Positions 1 through 10,785 of a stretch of 23,169 nucleotides of DNA are shown here, one piece after another. Position numbers and translations under genes: made by a program. Position 1 is the first letter of the stretch. Each line of letters begins with the position of its first letter. The stretch comes from Elysia marginata. Its lineage: Eukaryota > Mollusca > Gastropoda > Plakobranchidae. The stretch spans positions 1 through 23,169 of the forward strand of contig BMAT01006440.1 in NCBI GenBank assembly GCA_019649035.1, in the 5' to 3' direction. The notes under the pieces were generated by a model. The model worked only from the letters and a program-made list of their open reading frames with translations, was not told the DNA's origin and did not search any database.

Positions 1-160
1 GGGTCTGGTGGTGTCTTGGGTGTTGTCAGTGGGGTCTATGGTGGAGTCAGTGGTGGTGTGGGTAATCGTGTTGGTGGTGGGGTTCGTGGTGAGGTTGGTG
101 GTTGTTTAGGTGGGGTCAGTGGTAGTTTTTATGGTGGTGGTGTATATTGGTTGGTTAAGG
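1..160 (+). repeat. Degenerate GGTGGTGTCAGT-type repeat
   Basis: G/T-rich sequence built from irregular GGTGGTG and GTCAGTGG words, running off the left edge of the window. Multiple GG/GGG tracts on the plus strand. Translatable but low-complexity, with no sign of a gene. Confidence 0.7.
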
Positions 161-240
161 CCCTTCAGAGAATTTTTGTAGCGAACTTGAGACCTTTAGT
201 GGATTTGCCGCTACGCAGGACTATGAGGCAACATTCGTAA

Positions 241-1700
241 ATCAGAAACAAGTCGCCCAGACTAATTTGAGTCAGAAGATTTTAAAAATTCTCTTGCACC
301 ATAAGTTTTAAAGTAGCATTGACGTGGAAGTTCTCAGGATGGAAAAAGATAAAGTTCTAGCTTTGTCAATCACTTAAGTGGCGACGAGCTCTACTGGCAG
401 AGGCTCGACTCTGGGACCGTTCTTGAAAAAGGTTTATGATTTTGATTATCTTACTCAAATTCCCTTGTCGCACTCAAGCGTACCTGCCTATAGGCAGTGA
501 AATATCCTGTCAGTTGCATCTGATGTGACTTTCATCGGTGAGTTTAGAAGTATATATAGTTGGTTACGGCCTGTCGGGGAAACCATGTAAAGTGCTTAGA
601 GAGTTGAAGTGGATCAGGCGTATCTAAAATAGCGCTCTTTACTTTTCTTTACTTTATACTATATGGCAACAAGACACAATTTCTTCCACATGTTTAAACT
701 GATTATTTTAAAATAATGAGAAGTGCGCTCTTTTCCCTGACAGCCCTGCAAATGTGTTTTGACAATTTCCAGGGTACACTTGAAAGGTTTAATGACATAT
801 CGCCACTTTCATGAACCACTTTGAAAAAACTGAGACAATGGAAAAAAACTAAACCGTTTTTCTTCTTTGCATTTTTCAGTTTTCTTTCGGCGTTCTGCCT
901 ATTGCACCTACAATATGATGATTTAAAAGAAAATGGTATATCTAAATAAAAGATAACAATTTCTGAAAGCGATCTATTTTTGCTTGAATTCTCAAAGTTT
1001 TCAAAGACAAATATAAGGCGTTGAGTCACAAAGCCGTTCAATCAGAACAGTTTACCAAATAACGGGTGATGTTTCCACACATAGCTTGTAAAAGCTGCCA
1101 TAAAAATGCATAAAAATGTGAAAATTTGTTTTGTTTTGTTGCGCTCATCTTTATTGAAACAAACCAAAGCAAAAAAAAATGCACACAATGTTCTAGAAGA
1201 GGCGTCTCTATTTTGAAGCCGTTAATTTTAATTTATTGTACATTAAAACAAAATTATTACAATAATAAAAAGAGAAAAATATGCATGTGGGACATTAAAC
1301 TATTTTTATTGTTACCAGAATAAAATCGACAACACAACATACCCCGCATAAATATCATTGTGGCATTCATAGATTAAATATTTTGCTGCAAAACAGAACG
1401 GTTCTGACTTCAGATTCAGCCTTAGCAAATTTTGTTATCACACATCGATTCCGATTATGACTCAAGATTGAGTATATAGTATGTATTCGAAGGAAAAAAT
1501 ATTTTGAGTTTAGGTTTTAAACTTGGAATTATTTTTTTTAGACAAATCATGACGTACATCGAATATGGCGGTACTATTCCGATGAAGTCCTAAATCGTGG
1601 CATAGCTGTGATGTAGTGGCGCTGGTTGTTCATATCATTATGCAGTGAGTTTGAATTAGATCAGATGCAGTAAATTCTTGCCAATGGTGATGGTAAGTCA
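241..1700. other. No gene seen
   Basis: AT-rich unique-looking DNA with A and T runs. The longest open frames are short and unsupported by splice signals or composition. Confidence 0.6.
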
Positions 1701-1713
1701 AGTTGACAACGAA

Positions 1714-1775
1714 AATGATGATGATAATGATGATGATGATGATAATAATAGTGATGATTATGCTGTTATTGAAAA
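1714..1775 (+). repeat. (GAT/AAT)n trinucleotide array
   Basis: Imperfect ATG/GAT triplets with some AAT units; the Met/Ile-rich open frame over it is an artefact of the repeat. Confidence 0.85.
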
Positions 1776-1950
1776 TGATTATGATATTATTAATGCTAAA
1801 GGTGGTAGTTATATGGGTGATAATGGTAATGAGATTTGTTTTGTTTGAGAAACAGAAATTAACGACACGTTCAACTGCGCTCTACACCACAGTATTTACA
1901 ATATTACACCACAGACAAAGTGTGTCGTACTCAAGAAGTGTACCGACTTA

Positions 1951-2250
1951 AGCCCGTTTCACATGACGCGTATCCTGTGCGGAAGATTTCGAACCGGCTC
2001 CGGACCGACTCTGATCAGAGACTTTGAAAACAAATTCTGTCCCTACATATCACCTACACCCTTTCACATGAGAACGCACCATGAGAAAGCAAAAATGAAT
2101 CGCAGGACAGGAGCTCGTCCGGAGTCTTCCATACAGGAAACGCATCATAGGACAGGGGCCCGTCCGAAGTTCTCCGTACGGGAAACGGATCATAGGACAG
2201 GGGCCCGTCCGAAGTCCTCCGTACGGGAAACGGATCATGTGAAAGCAGCT
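1951..2250. mobile_element. Foldback element with 45-bp tandem units
   Basis: The ends read AGCCCGTTTCACATGA (1951-1966) and, on the opposite strand, AGCTGCTTTCACATGA (2250-2235). The right arm holds three 45-bp tandem units (2104-2148, 2149-2193, 2194-2238). The left arm (about 1961-2006) is an inverted, diverged copy of one unit. An internal direct copy of the end motif (CCCTTTCACATGAGA) sits near 2058. No transposase is present, so it would be non-autonomous. The open frame through it merely translates the repeat. Confidence 0.6.
2104..2238 (+). repeat. Three tandem 45-bp units
   Basis: Each unit begins AGGACAGG, contains GTCCG and ends GGAAAC(G)GATCAT. Units 2 and 3 are nearly identical; unit 1 is more diverged. 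Because 45 is divisible by three, the array translates as a 15-residue repeat in several frames, which explains the ORFs here without implying a gene. Confidence 0.85.
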
Positions 2251-3204
2251 CTAATGGCTTGATAAAAATCATGATAAAAGAATAAGCCATGGGCACGTAA
2301 GCTGTGATTAAAAAAAAACTCACTGAACATTAATTTGTAAATATTTTCACAAACATATCTAAACTAAAGTCATGCACATTAAGTTCTTGTATTTTGATAC
2401 AAGCGCGAAATTCTTCTCGATGCCTGTATAATAAGTTATATACAACTATAATACTTTCTCTAACACTTTCTACATCGGGCTCCTTTACATATAAGATTGC
2501 GCCTAGGCGCATTGTCCCAATTACTGTGTATATCATTAGACAAAAATTATGTACAGAACAAAAATAATAGCATATCAATCTTGCCAGCATTTCGGATGTC
2601 GGAATTTGATATTTAGAAACATTCAATTGAACTTTTAGAGGTTCTGTCTTCACTCTCGACTCAACAAAAAATCTACTAAACACCTAAAACGTCAAAGTAA
2701 TTACAAGAAAAGTTTACGTTTGAAAACTGAAAATCCAATATTCAATTCTCAAAAGCGTTGGAAGATGAATATCTCAGCATTTGAAGAATTCGTCCAGGTT
2801 TCGACATTATAATAGACATTGAAATTTGAATGAATTTTAAGGTTAATCATAAAAGTTGTATGACCACCTCCTATTTTCACAAAGGTAGAGAAATACGAGA
2901 GAAAAAAAAGAGATTTTAAAACGCAAAAGTACAAGAATACAAAAATGTAAAACTTGTATAACACACATAAATATTTTAAGTTTCGATCACGATTTTCTAT
3001 TGAACTTTCCTTCACCTCATACTCTAATTTCAAGAAAGAAAACTTCATAGCAAAATCTTCTTTTCTTACCTTCGTCTGTTTGACACAATTATCAATTGCT
3101 CCAAATTACTCGTTGTATCATACAAAAACCAAAATAACGACTGATAAAAAATTGAAGATGGTAAAGATGATGACAGTGAAAAACACAGTTTTAAAGTTTA
3201 TAAA

Positions 3205-3414
3205 TTGAGGCTGTGCACATTGCAAGAATACAGCATTTCGCTATCAAAATGGCGGACAATCCCGAAAGTTAGAATATATGTTTTTTGTGCTAAGTCTCAA
3301 TGTAGATCTACGTAATTAGGGCTAATTACGTAAAAAAGGTTTTACACTAACTTCCGGGTGTGTCCGCCACTTTGATAGCGAGACGCTATATCTACGTAAT
3401 GTGCACAGCCTCAA
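3205..3414. mobile_element. 210-bp palindromic MITE-like element
   Basis: Perfect 17-bp terminal inverted repeats, TTGAGGCTGTGCACATT at 3205-3221 and its complement ending at 3414. Inner arms are also complementary with a few mismatches (CGCTATCAAAATGGCGGAC against GTGTCCGCCACTTTGATAGCG), and the centre is another palindrome (ACGTAATTAGGGCTAATTACGT). Nearly the whole element could fold into one hairpin. No coding capacity. A target-site duplication is not obvious. Confidence 0.75.
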
Positions 3415-3604
3415 AGCAAGCTTTTGATTTCACTTTTAGTCCCAGCTTTACACCGGGTGAGTAATGTCCATTTCAAGTGACGTGTATGCACTACTAAGGC
3501 GAAGTATGTTTAATGGAGCAGTTAAACGGCTGTGGTCAGTTTTTGTTCTCACATGTTATCTTACCCATGCGAAAAGGTATTGGTGATAGAGCAAACTTTT
3601 AAAT

Positions 3605-3644
3605 AAATTATTATTATTACTATTACATGTATTATTATTACTTA

Positions 3645-3677
<33 letters not shown>

Positions 3678-3715
3678 TACCATTATTATTATTATTGCTG
3701 TTATTATATTTTAAT
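3605..3715 (+). repeat. (TTA)n trinucleotide array
   Basis: Long run of TTA/ATT units with occasional CTA and CCA interruptions; about 110 bp. Confidence 0.9.
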
Positions 3716-3719
3716 AAGG

Positions 3720-4990
3720 ACAAATTTTTTAAAGTCTCCTGTCAAGAAAACATATCCGACTTTTATATGGCATACGCGCCATGTGCATGTGAAAGGGACG
3801 CAGCAGACACAAAAAACTCCGACTCTTGAAATGTAAAAGAGTTCAGAGGAAACTACCTCATCTCTGGAATATCAAAGCTAGAGGTATCAAAGTTAACAAA
3901 ACTGTCAAAATTTATGGAAGTTAATCCATCTTACCCAGCTGTCCGGGAAAACAAAGTGCGGTATCTGCGGTGAAAACCTTATGAAAGATACTGCACTTGG
4001 ATTGTTCACAGCTCGGGCCCAATCACTTTGCGCCCTAAAGTATATCTGCGACTTGGTAAAACAGAATAATGTTTTTATAGTAACCGAGTATAGAAGTGTA
4101 TTATGGAAGGAGAAAAATAACTGTTGAAAGTGCAGCTTAGCTTTGTGAAATCATGGAGAGAATGGACCTGAAACAATCTTTACGTTGTTATGGATATCTG
4201 GTTAGCGCATGCAGTCGGCCATCTTTAATTTTTATATCATGCAAACCCTTGGCTCCTTGATAATATAAAAACTGAGTGTTGTCATGAAGAATGATCATCT
4301 TGTCCTTTATTCTGATTGATAAATATGATCCCGATGATATTAAAAAAAATACAACAGGTCTTAAGCAAAACTGTGCTGTAATATAATTATATGAATGGTA
4401 TTTTTCGTACACTTAAAACTGTTGATTTTTATGAGTGTCGTGCTTTCAGAAGTAAAACCACACTGCACCACTAGCTGTAACTATAATAATTGTGTCTTTG
4501 ATTCCAGAAAACCAAGGGGGCTTTCTCCTCACCTTCTCTTACGGTTTAGAACCAAAGTTGACGACACAGTATGTCACCCTATTTTAAGTAATTGAAACTA
4601 TGTGATTATAACGCGCGGCCTACGTGGAAATCAATACTTAGAGTATATTAAATATTTGCAAAATCGTTATAAAGAAGGTTAAAATACTGTATACTTAGAA
4701 TGCGGTGATTTCTTATAACCATGCAAGTGATGCAAATATTATGTTACAATTATGTAAAGTTCACTTTGAAAATCAAATAAATTCATGTGGGAAGGGGTAC
4801 TTTCAAACTCGTTTCCTCATGTTAGTACCATCGCCTTCTCATCCACTGTATTTTTTGTCTGTATAGACTTTCTTCGTGAGGGATGAGTTCCTTACTACTT
4901 CCTTGATACTTGATCAAAGCGGTAGGTGTTTGAGATAAAAAAAAAGAATGTGACTTGATCAGTTCACCGACCCTGTTTACGGCCTAGGTC
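3720..4990. other. No gene seen
   Basis: AT-rich intergenic-looking sequence. Only short open frames without supporting signals on either strand. Confidence 0.55.
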
Positions 4991-4998
4991 ATACAGTT

Positions 4999-5081
4999 GA
5001 CAGTTGTCCTGTATTCCTCTTTACTCCAGGCTTCAATAACTGACTACAGTTGTCCTATATTTCTCTTTATTCCATGCTTCA
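4999..5081 (+). repeat. Two direct copies of a 35-bp sequence
   Basis: ACAGTTGTCCTGTATTCCTC (from 4999) and ACAGTTGTCCTATATTTCTC (from 5046), period 47, continuing through CTTTA(C/T)TCCA(G/T)GCTTC. The second copy contains the candidate AATAAA of the minus-strand gene. Confidence 0.75.
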
Positions 5082-5900
5082 CGAAAGGGACAAAATAGTA
5101 AATATACACCAGTTTTGACGATTTTTTTTCTTTCATCACCAGTGACAATTATTTTGACGGAAGCAACCAGAGTAGATGCGCAGTCAACAAACCAATTATG
5201 AGCCATATTTTGTATTAAATTGTATACATTTATGTTTAACTTGATCCGGTTGACACAGAATATGTTATCATCTGGTCCACCGTTCTCATGACGCCTGACA
5301 ACCAACACGTAAACATACTCGAGCATGAGCGCTCAAATGATCTATCTCATTTGAGATGTTAATATCATTTGAACACGTTGAAACTCAAACTACTCGTAAT
5401 TTGCTCTTATGGACCAGCCCAAAAGAAACTTCAAATTAAAATATAAGGAGTATAGCACTTGCAGTACTTATTATCGAGTTTTCGGCCTAGCTGCAGATGC
5501 TTTGGATATCATTTTTAGATTGTCCTACCCGAAGCCGAAGGGGGGAAAGGCCAAGTCACTGGGCTTGGGTAAATTTCAAAGTCCCCATGTTTCATATGGA
5601 ATCTTTAGTAGGACGGCACACTCATCTAAAGTGAGTTTTAAAATCTATTCAGTCCTGAATGTTATAAATAGTCAATAGAATACTCATACGCTGGTTTGTT
5701 TTTTGTTGTTTTTTTTTTTGCATGGGGGACACAGCCCTTTTAGTTTCGTGATTTTGGTCCCTTTTAATCTCAAATTTTATGGAAGTGATTTACCAGATTG
5801 TCAACATACAAAGTGACCGGCCTTGTTCATTGTTGCTGCATTTCTTGAATCAGGGGACATCACTCTAAGCAAAACAATCATTCTTTTGAACTGACAGAGT
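5066..5900 (-). other. Probable 3' UTR of the transporter gene
   Basis: No coding signal follows the stop on the minus strand. The first canonical AATAAA downstream on that strand is at 5071-5066. This would make an 835-nt 3' UTR, but the site is only a hexamer match, and it lies in a short direct repeat whose other copy reads AGTAAA. No other feature is seen in this stretch apart from a small hairpin at 5331-5356 beyond it. Confidence 0.25.
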
Positions 5901-6046
5901 TCAGTCCCATTCCCAGTCATACTCCGAGCTGGAGACATCAGAGTAGCCTTTCTTTTCCCGGTTCTTTGCTTTCATGTCCTTCACATAGAAGATGGTGTAG
6001 GCAATAGTGGCCGGAAACACCAGGCAGAAGCTTGCTATGGTGAACG
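5901..6046 (-). CDS. Exon 8: helix 10 and C-terminal tail, stop codon
   Basis: The acceptor is TTTCCTCTTCCCTACAG|CG, which completes Ala with the G of exon 7. It encodes helix 10 (FTIASFCLVFPATIAYTIFY), a basic patch (KDMKAKNREKK) and the acidic/aromatic tail GYSDVSSSEYDWEWD, then TGA at 5903-5901. The basic patch after helix 10 suggests a cytosolic C-terminus under the positive-inside rule. The tail holds a tyrosine sorting motif of GYxxV type. Confidence 0.85.
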
Positions 6047-9000
6047 CTGTAGGGAAGAGGAAACCGATATATACATAAATAAATAGATAGCTAGACTGAT
6101 TGATAGATATATTGAGATAGATAAACAGATAGATAGATAAACAGACAGACAAATAGCTGGCTAGCTAGATAGATAAACAGGCAGACAGACAGATAGCTAG
6201 CTAGATAGATAGATAATTAGATAGATATCTTCCTGTGTGATAGAGTACATTGTCTAAAAAGTTCACAACTTGTTAAATGAGCTTTATTTTGATAAAGGTA
6301 AAGACTAATGAAAAGGATATAATTTGCAGCAAATTTGTTTCGAACATTATACTCTTTAAGTAAGGTTGCTATGGCTGCTCTCGGCTTCTACCCGGTGTCG
6401 TAAAGATTTTCAGTGGGTGTTTTCTTCGGTGTATGCACCTGCTCAAAAATTTCCTTTCTAATTTTTGAAAACTCAATTATCCTGTTAAACTGAAAAAAAA
6501 TTCTATTAGTTTCGAAATGTTCTAATAATCACTAAACGAACCAGTAATATGAATCGAATAGCTCAAACAAACGTTCGCACTCACCGAGAGAATGCGACCA
6601 GGTTGGGTTCATGTTGAGTGTGTCTTACACTAAAGTCGTGCTCAAATAGCGACTAGAATCAACCATACTTCTATGACTCTCACATTTTTCTAATTAACTC
6701 TCAACGAGCAGACTAATCGAACAAGTTTGATAAATATTCGAGCAGACTAATCGAATAATTCTAACAAATATTCGAACTTACAGACAGAATGCGACCAGGT
6801 CGGGTTCATGTTGAGTGTGTCTTACACTAAAGTCGTGTTCAAATAGCGACTAGAATCGACCATACTTCTATGACTCTCACATTTTTCTAATCAACTCTCA
6901 ACGAGCAGACAAATCGAATAAGTTTTACAAATATTCGAGCAGATTAATCGAACAATTCTAACAAATATTCGAACTTACAGACAGAATGCGACCAGGTCGG
7001 GTGCAAGTTGAATGTGTCTTATACTTTACTCTTGTTCAAACTCTCACTGCTTTCTAATCAATACTCAACGAGCAGAATAATCAAATAACTGTAACAAATC
7101 TTCGAACTTACCGACAGAATGCGACCAGGTCGGGTGCCACTTAATGGTGTCTGTACTGTAGTCATAGTCGAACAGCGACCAAAATCCGGCGACCACAGGG
7201 GCGGACATGGCGCTGACTAGGGTGGTGAAGACACTGCCCTCTGTTGCCGAGACCAGGAGCAGGGAGAAGATGGAGTGGCACACGATAGACGAGCTCAGCG
7301 CGACCAGTTTGATCAGGCAGTTCTCGCAGCGAGGTTTGTAGCTGGCAAGTGGGTGAGGAAGTATGGATTAATCAAGAGACTAGTAGACGTGTCAACTAAG
7401 TACAGGCAAATGGATCAACTGCCAGATTTCTGCATAATGTTTGGGTGTAGTCACAGACATTCACAAAAATGCGAGCTTAACGCGACAAGGGTAGTATGAC
7501 TAGGCGATTCTCGCATCGCGGTTTGTAGCTAGTAAGTGGGTGAGAATACAGAGATATTGATCAATGGGGGCTAGTAGGGAGGACGATTTAGTAAAAAATG
7601 GTATTTGTCTATATGGCTGACCTGTATCTACCTGAAAGTAATCATGTGTTTATTGTTATTGGCGCGGAATGGCGTATCAAAAGCGCACTAGAAAGTTCTT
7701 TTACATTTCATTTTATAAGTTATTCTATTATACCTCTGAGCCCAGTAAAAAAATAAATATAAAGGAAGCCTTTACATTTTGTGTGCACAAAAAGAGACGC
7801 TTGCTTCGCAGCTCTGTGACACCAATCAGTAAAATATCCATCTAAAGGATGCTAAGTCCGGCAAAGAACGCAACAGTATTGTACCCAAAAAAATAAAGAC
7901 GAGGTACCTAATCTGATAATATTTTATAGATAGAATAAATATATAGGTAGGTAGAGAGATAGATAAGTAGATAAATATTATTGTGTTAATGCACAATTAC
8001 CTTTATAAATTGATAAATAGATAGATGATAGTGAGATAGATAGATAGAAAGGTAGATAGAATAGCCTATCATATCTATCAACTTTTGATTACCTAAAGTT
8101 ACATAGAAACCCTTCTTCCAGCTTGTCCCAGAAGTCTGCTAGATTATCAACCTGTGAAGAGATCGAGTAAAAAGTAAATGCAAAACAAAAACAACAACAA
8201 AAATTAAATAAATACAACACAATACAGGATATCATTTCATGTATAAATTGTCCTAACTATGAAGCAAGTGTTCAATTCTCATGAAGTTTTCAGGAAAAGG
8301 TTATTGATTTCACATAAGATTTCATCTAAAAAACCCTCTGGCAAGTTTTAAGTTATTTAAGCTTGAAATTCGAAATATTCCCAAGATATTATTGCAAAAA
8401 ACAAGAGGAATAAATAACCTAGCTGAGGTTCTTAACTGATTCGTTTTTCTTGACCTGTGTCTTGGTAAAATAATAAAAATTGACACTTACTAGCCAAACG
8501 TATATAGGAACAGGTTGCACGTCGAGAGTAGTATCATACTGCTAAGCCATGTATAAAGAATCGACACGCACAGATTTCTCTTCCCCCCCCCCCCACACAC
8601 CCAGCCGTTCATATTGGCATTCTTCGTGCAAAAATGATTTCTGATCAGAAACCGTAATAGTTGTGTGTCCAAATTACCATTATCATCATAGCCTATTTCA
8701 CCCAGCTTCTGGGTATGGATAGCATAATTATTTTCATAACGATAGGTAGAGAAAAGTTACTCAAAGTCATAAAATATTATATCGATACTCACATTATCAT
8801 TGAGACTTTAAAGTATGGTATCGATACTCACGTTATCTATAAGGGTTTAAAAGTATCGTATTGATATTCACATTATCTATCAGACTTTAAATTATTTTAT
8901 CGATACCCATATTATCTATAAGATTTTTAAAAGTATTGTATCGATACTCGTACTCACATTGCCATACCAGGGGATGAAATCGGTTCCGAATAGAGCTACG

Positions 9001-10730
9001 ATGAACACACAGCCCGACAGTATACCAGAGGTTGCCAGGGAGAATGAGTGAATCTGTAGAATCGGGCGGAAATGTCTCAGTTGCAGTGAAGTAAAGTGAA
9101 GAACATTTTTATATAGCACCTAATCCACTAATATGAACTAAACGCTTTAGATGGGGTATCCGCCCGAGTGGCCGTATCTAACCAATTTACCTTATGAACT
9201 AACAAAGCCCCAGCTGTGAATAGCATCGCACTTAGTCTAACATAATAACACAATCTTTCACTGCCAATAGTCGAGTACTCATTTAACTCCCAAGTGAGGC
9301 TAAAATTTTTTTTAGCAAAAAGCCTTTCCCGAGATTTAAACGGCGACCTGCTGAGAAGAGGTTTAAACTCCGGGGCATCCGGTCTTAGAGCCGAATGTCT
9401 ACCACCAGGCCATAACGCTACAAGACGCAAGAGGTGGGTGCAGAGCACGGAATGGAGAAAACAACAAGGCCTGGAATCTTATGCAAATAATGAATTTGCG
9501 CTAAGCTTGGTATAAAACATATCCGATTATTTACTAAACAGACAAGCCTTGATGCATTAATAGATTAGTCCTAAGTATTCCTGCTCAACCTTCCATTTGT
9601 CAAATTTTTTTCATTAGGCTACTGTTTCTAAACTGCCCTCATAGTACCGAATCTTTTCATAGAATAAAGAAATTTTGTAGAAAGCTGTACTGTATTCTCA
9701 CATAGGCCTAACCATAATTTGATGTGTATAAAAGTAACATGACGCTTCGAAAGTTCCTTTTTTGTATTTATAAAAAAAAATAAAACAAATGTACGCAATA
9801 AACAATTGTATGTAATTGAATATGCTCGCTATATATGCGTGTAATCCAACTCTCATTAAAAGCGATCTACACCAAAAATGAAAATCCTTAACAGTCAGTG
9901 CAAGTGAGAAATAATAGTGGATGAATTAGTGAAAATTAGCCCGATGTCGCATTTTTCACATTCCAACGTATTGCCTTTTTAAACAATACATTTTTATGCT
10001 TCCAATGATTAAACATTTCATGAAATTATTATTTTTTAATAGAAAAAAAAACAAGAAAAATAATAGCATTTGCTCAAATTCAAGTTTCCAATATTCCATT
10101 TGGACATGTAGTGAAACCAAATTTAATTAAGTATTTTTTTAGGACGAAAGAGAGATAATTCGTTAAATTCCTCTACATGATCTCACCACATTCTTCTTTA
10201 TCTCCCTTTCTGAGGCGGCGACAAAAATAGCCCAGGGGAAAAAACTCGCCCCGAAGATGGCCGGCCAGCAAATCTTGCTGACCAGCGTGTCGTGAGGAAA
10301 GAGGTCATCCCCACTACTGCCCTCTACTGACCATATCCTGGGCTCCACGCACACAAATACTCCAGCCAGCGCGGCCGCACAACAGGCCAGCCGACGGAAC
10401 GAAATGCCTGTTGGAAAGGAGAGAGAGATTGAATGATTGAAGGGTATTTTTACAAGCCCAATTCTACCTCAAAGGTGCTCTCAGGGCTTGGGTCCCAATG
10501 ACAATTTACGGGCTGCCACCCAGAGACTAGCGGGGATACCATGACTTAGCCTCAGCCGGTCATATTATACTGACACCGACCCAACCAGTAGGGGCCCGGA
10601 CTGTGCTCGGCTGTGTTTCGAACCCGCGACCTCTTGGCCACGGAGCGAAGCCACTACCAACTGAGCTATCTAAGCCCCCGGGAGAGAGAGATAGAGAGAG
10701 ACAGATAGATAGATAGATAGATAGATAGAT

Positions 10731-10785
<55 letters not shown>

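Noticed and set aside
2050..2262. Small repetitive proteins with 15-residue repeats on both strands
   Set aside because: The 45-bp tandem unit is open in several frames at once, which is expected of a repeat without stops and is not evidence of translation.
5409..5678. 89-codon plus-strand open frame with an ATG
   Set aside because: No domain, codon bias, splice signal or neighbour supports it; it lies antisense to the probable 3' UTR.
6573..7110. Additional or mutually exclusive copies of exon 7
   Set aside because: Only the last ~85 bp of the exon is copied, without an acceptor, and the copies carry in-frame stops (TAA near 7040, TAG near 6850) and a one-base shift.
8775..8960. CRISPR-like array
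   Set aside because: The 40-bp units are contiguous and diverged with no unique spacers, and the context is eukaryotic.
9054..9072. Alternative exon-4 acceptor at CAACTGAG
   Set aside because: It leaves one extra base and breaks frame with exon 3, whereas TTCTACAG at 9054 fits phase 0.
9128..9448. 106-codon minus-strand open frame
   Set aside because: It reads through a SINE with recognisable A- and B-box motifs; the frame is a by-product of the repeat.
10650..10680. tRNA gene on the minus strand
   Set aside because: The A and B boxes are clear but acceptor stem pairing is absent and a SINE body follows, so it is a tRNA-derived SINE head. The same applies to the heads near 9410, 12620, 18320 and 21650.
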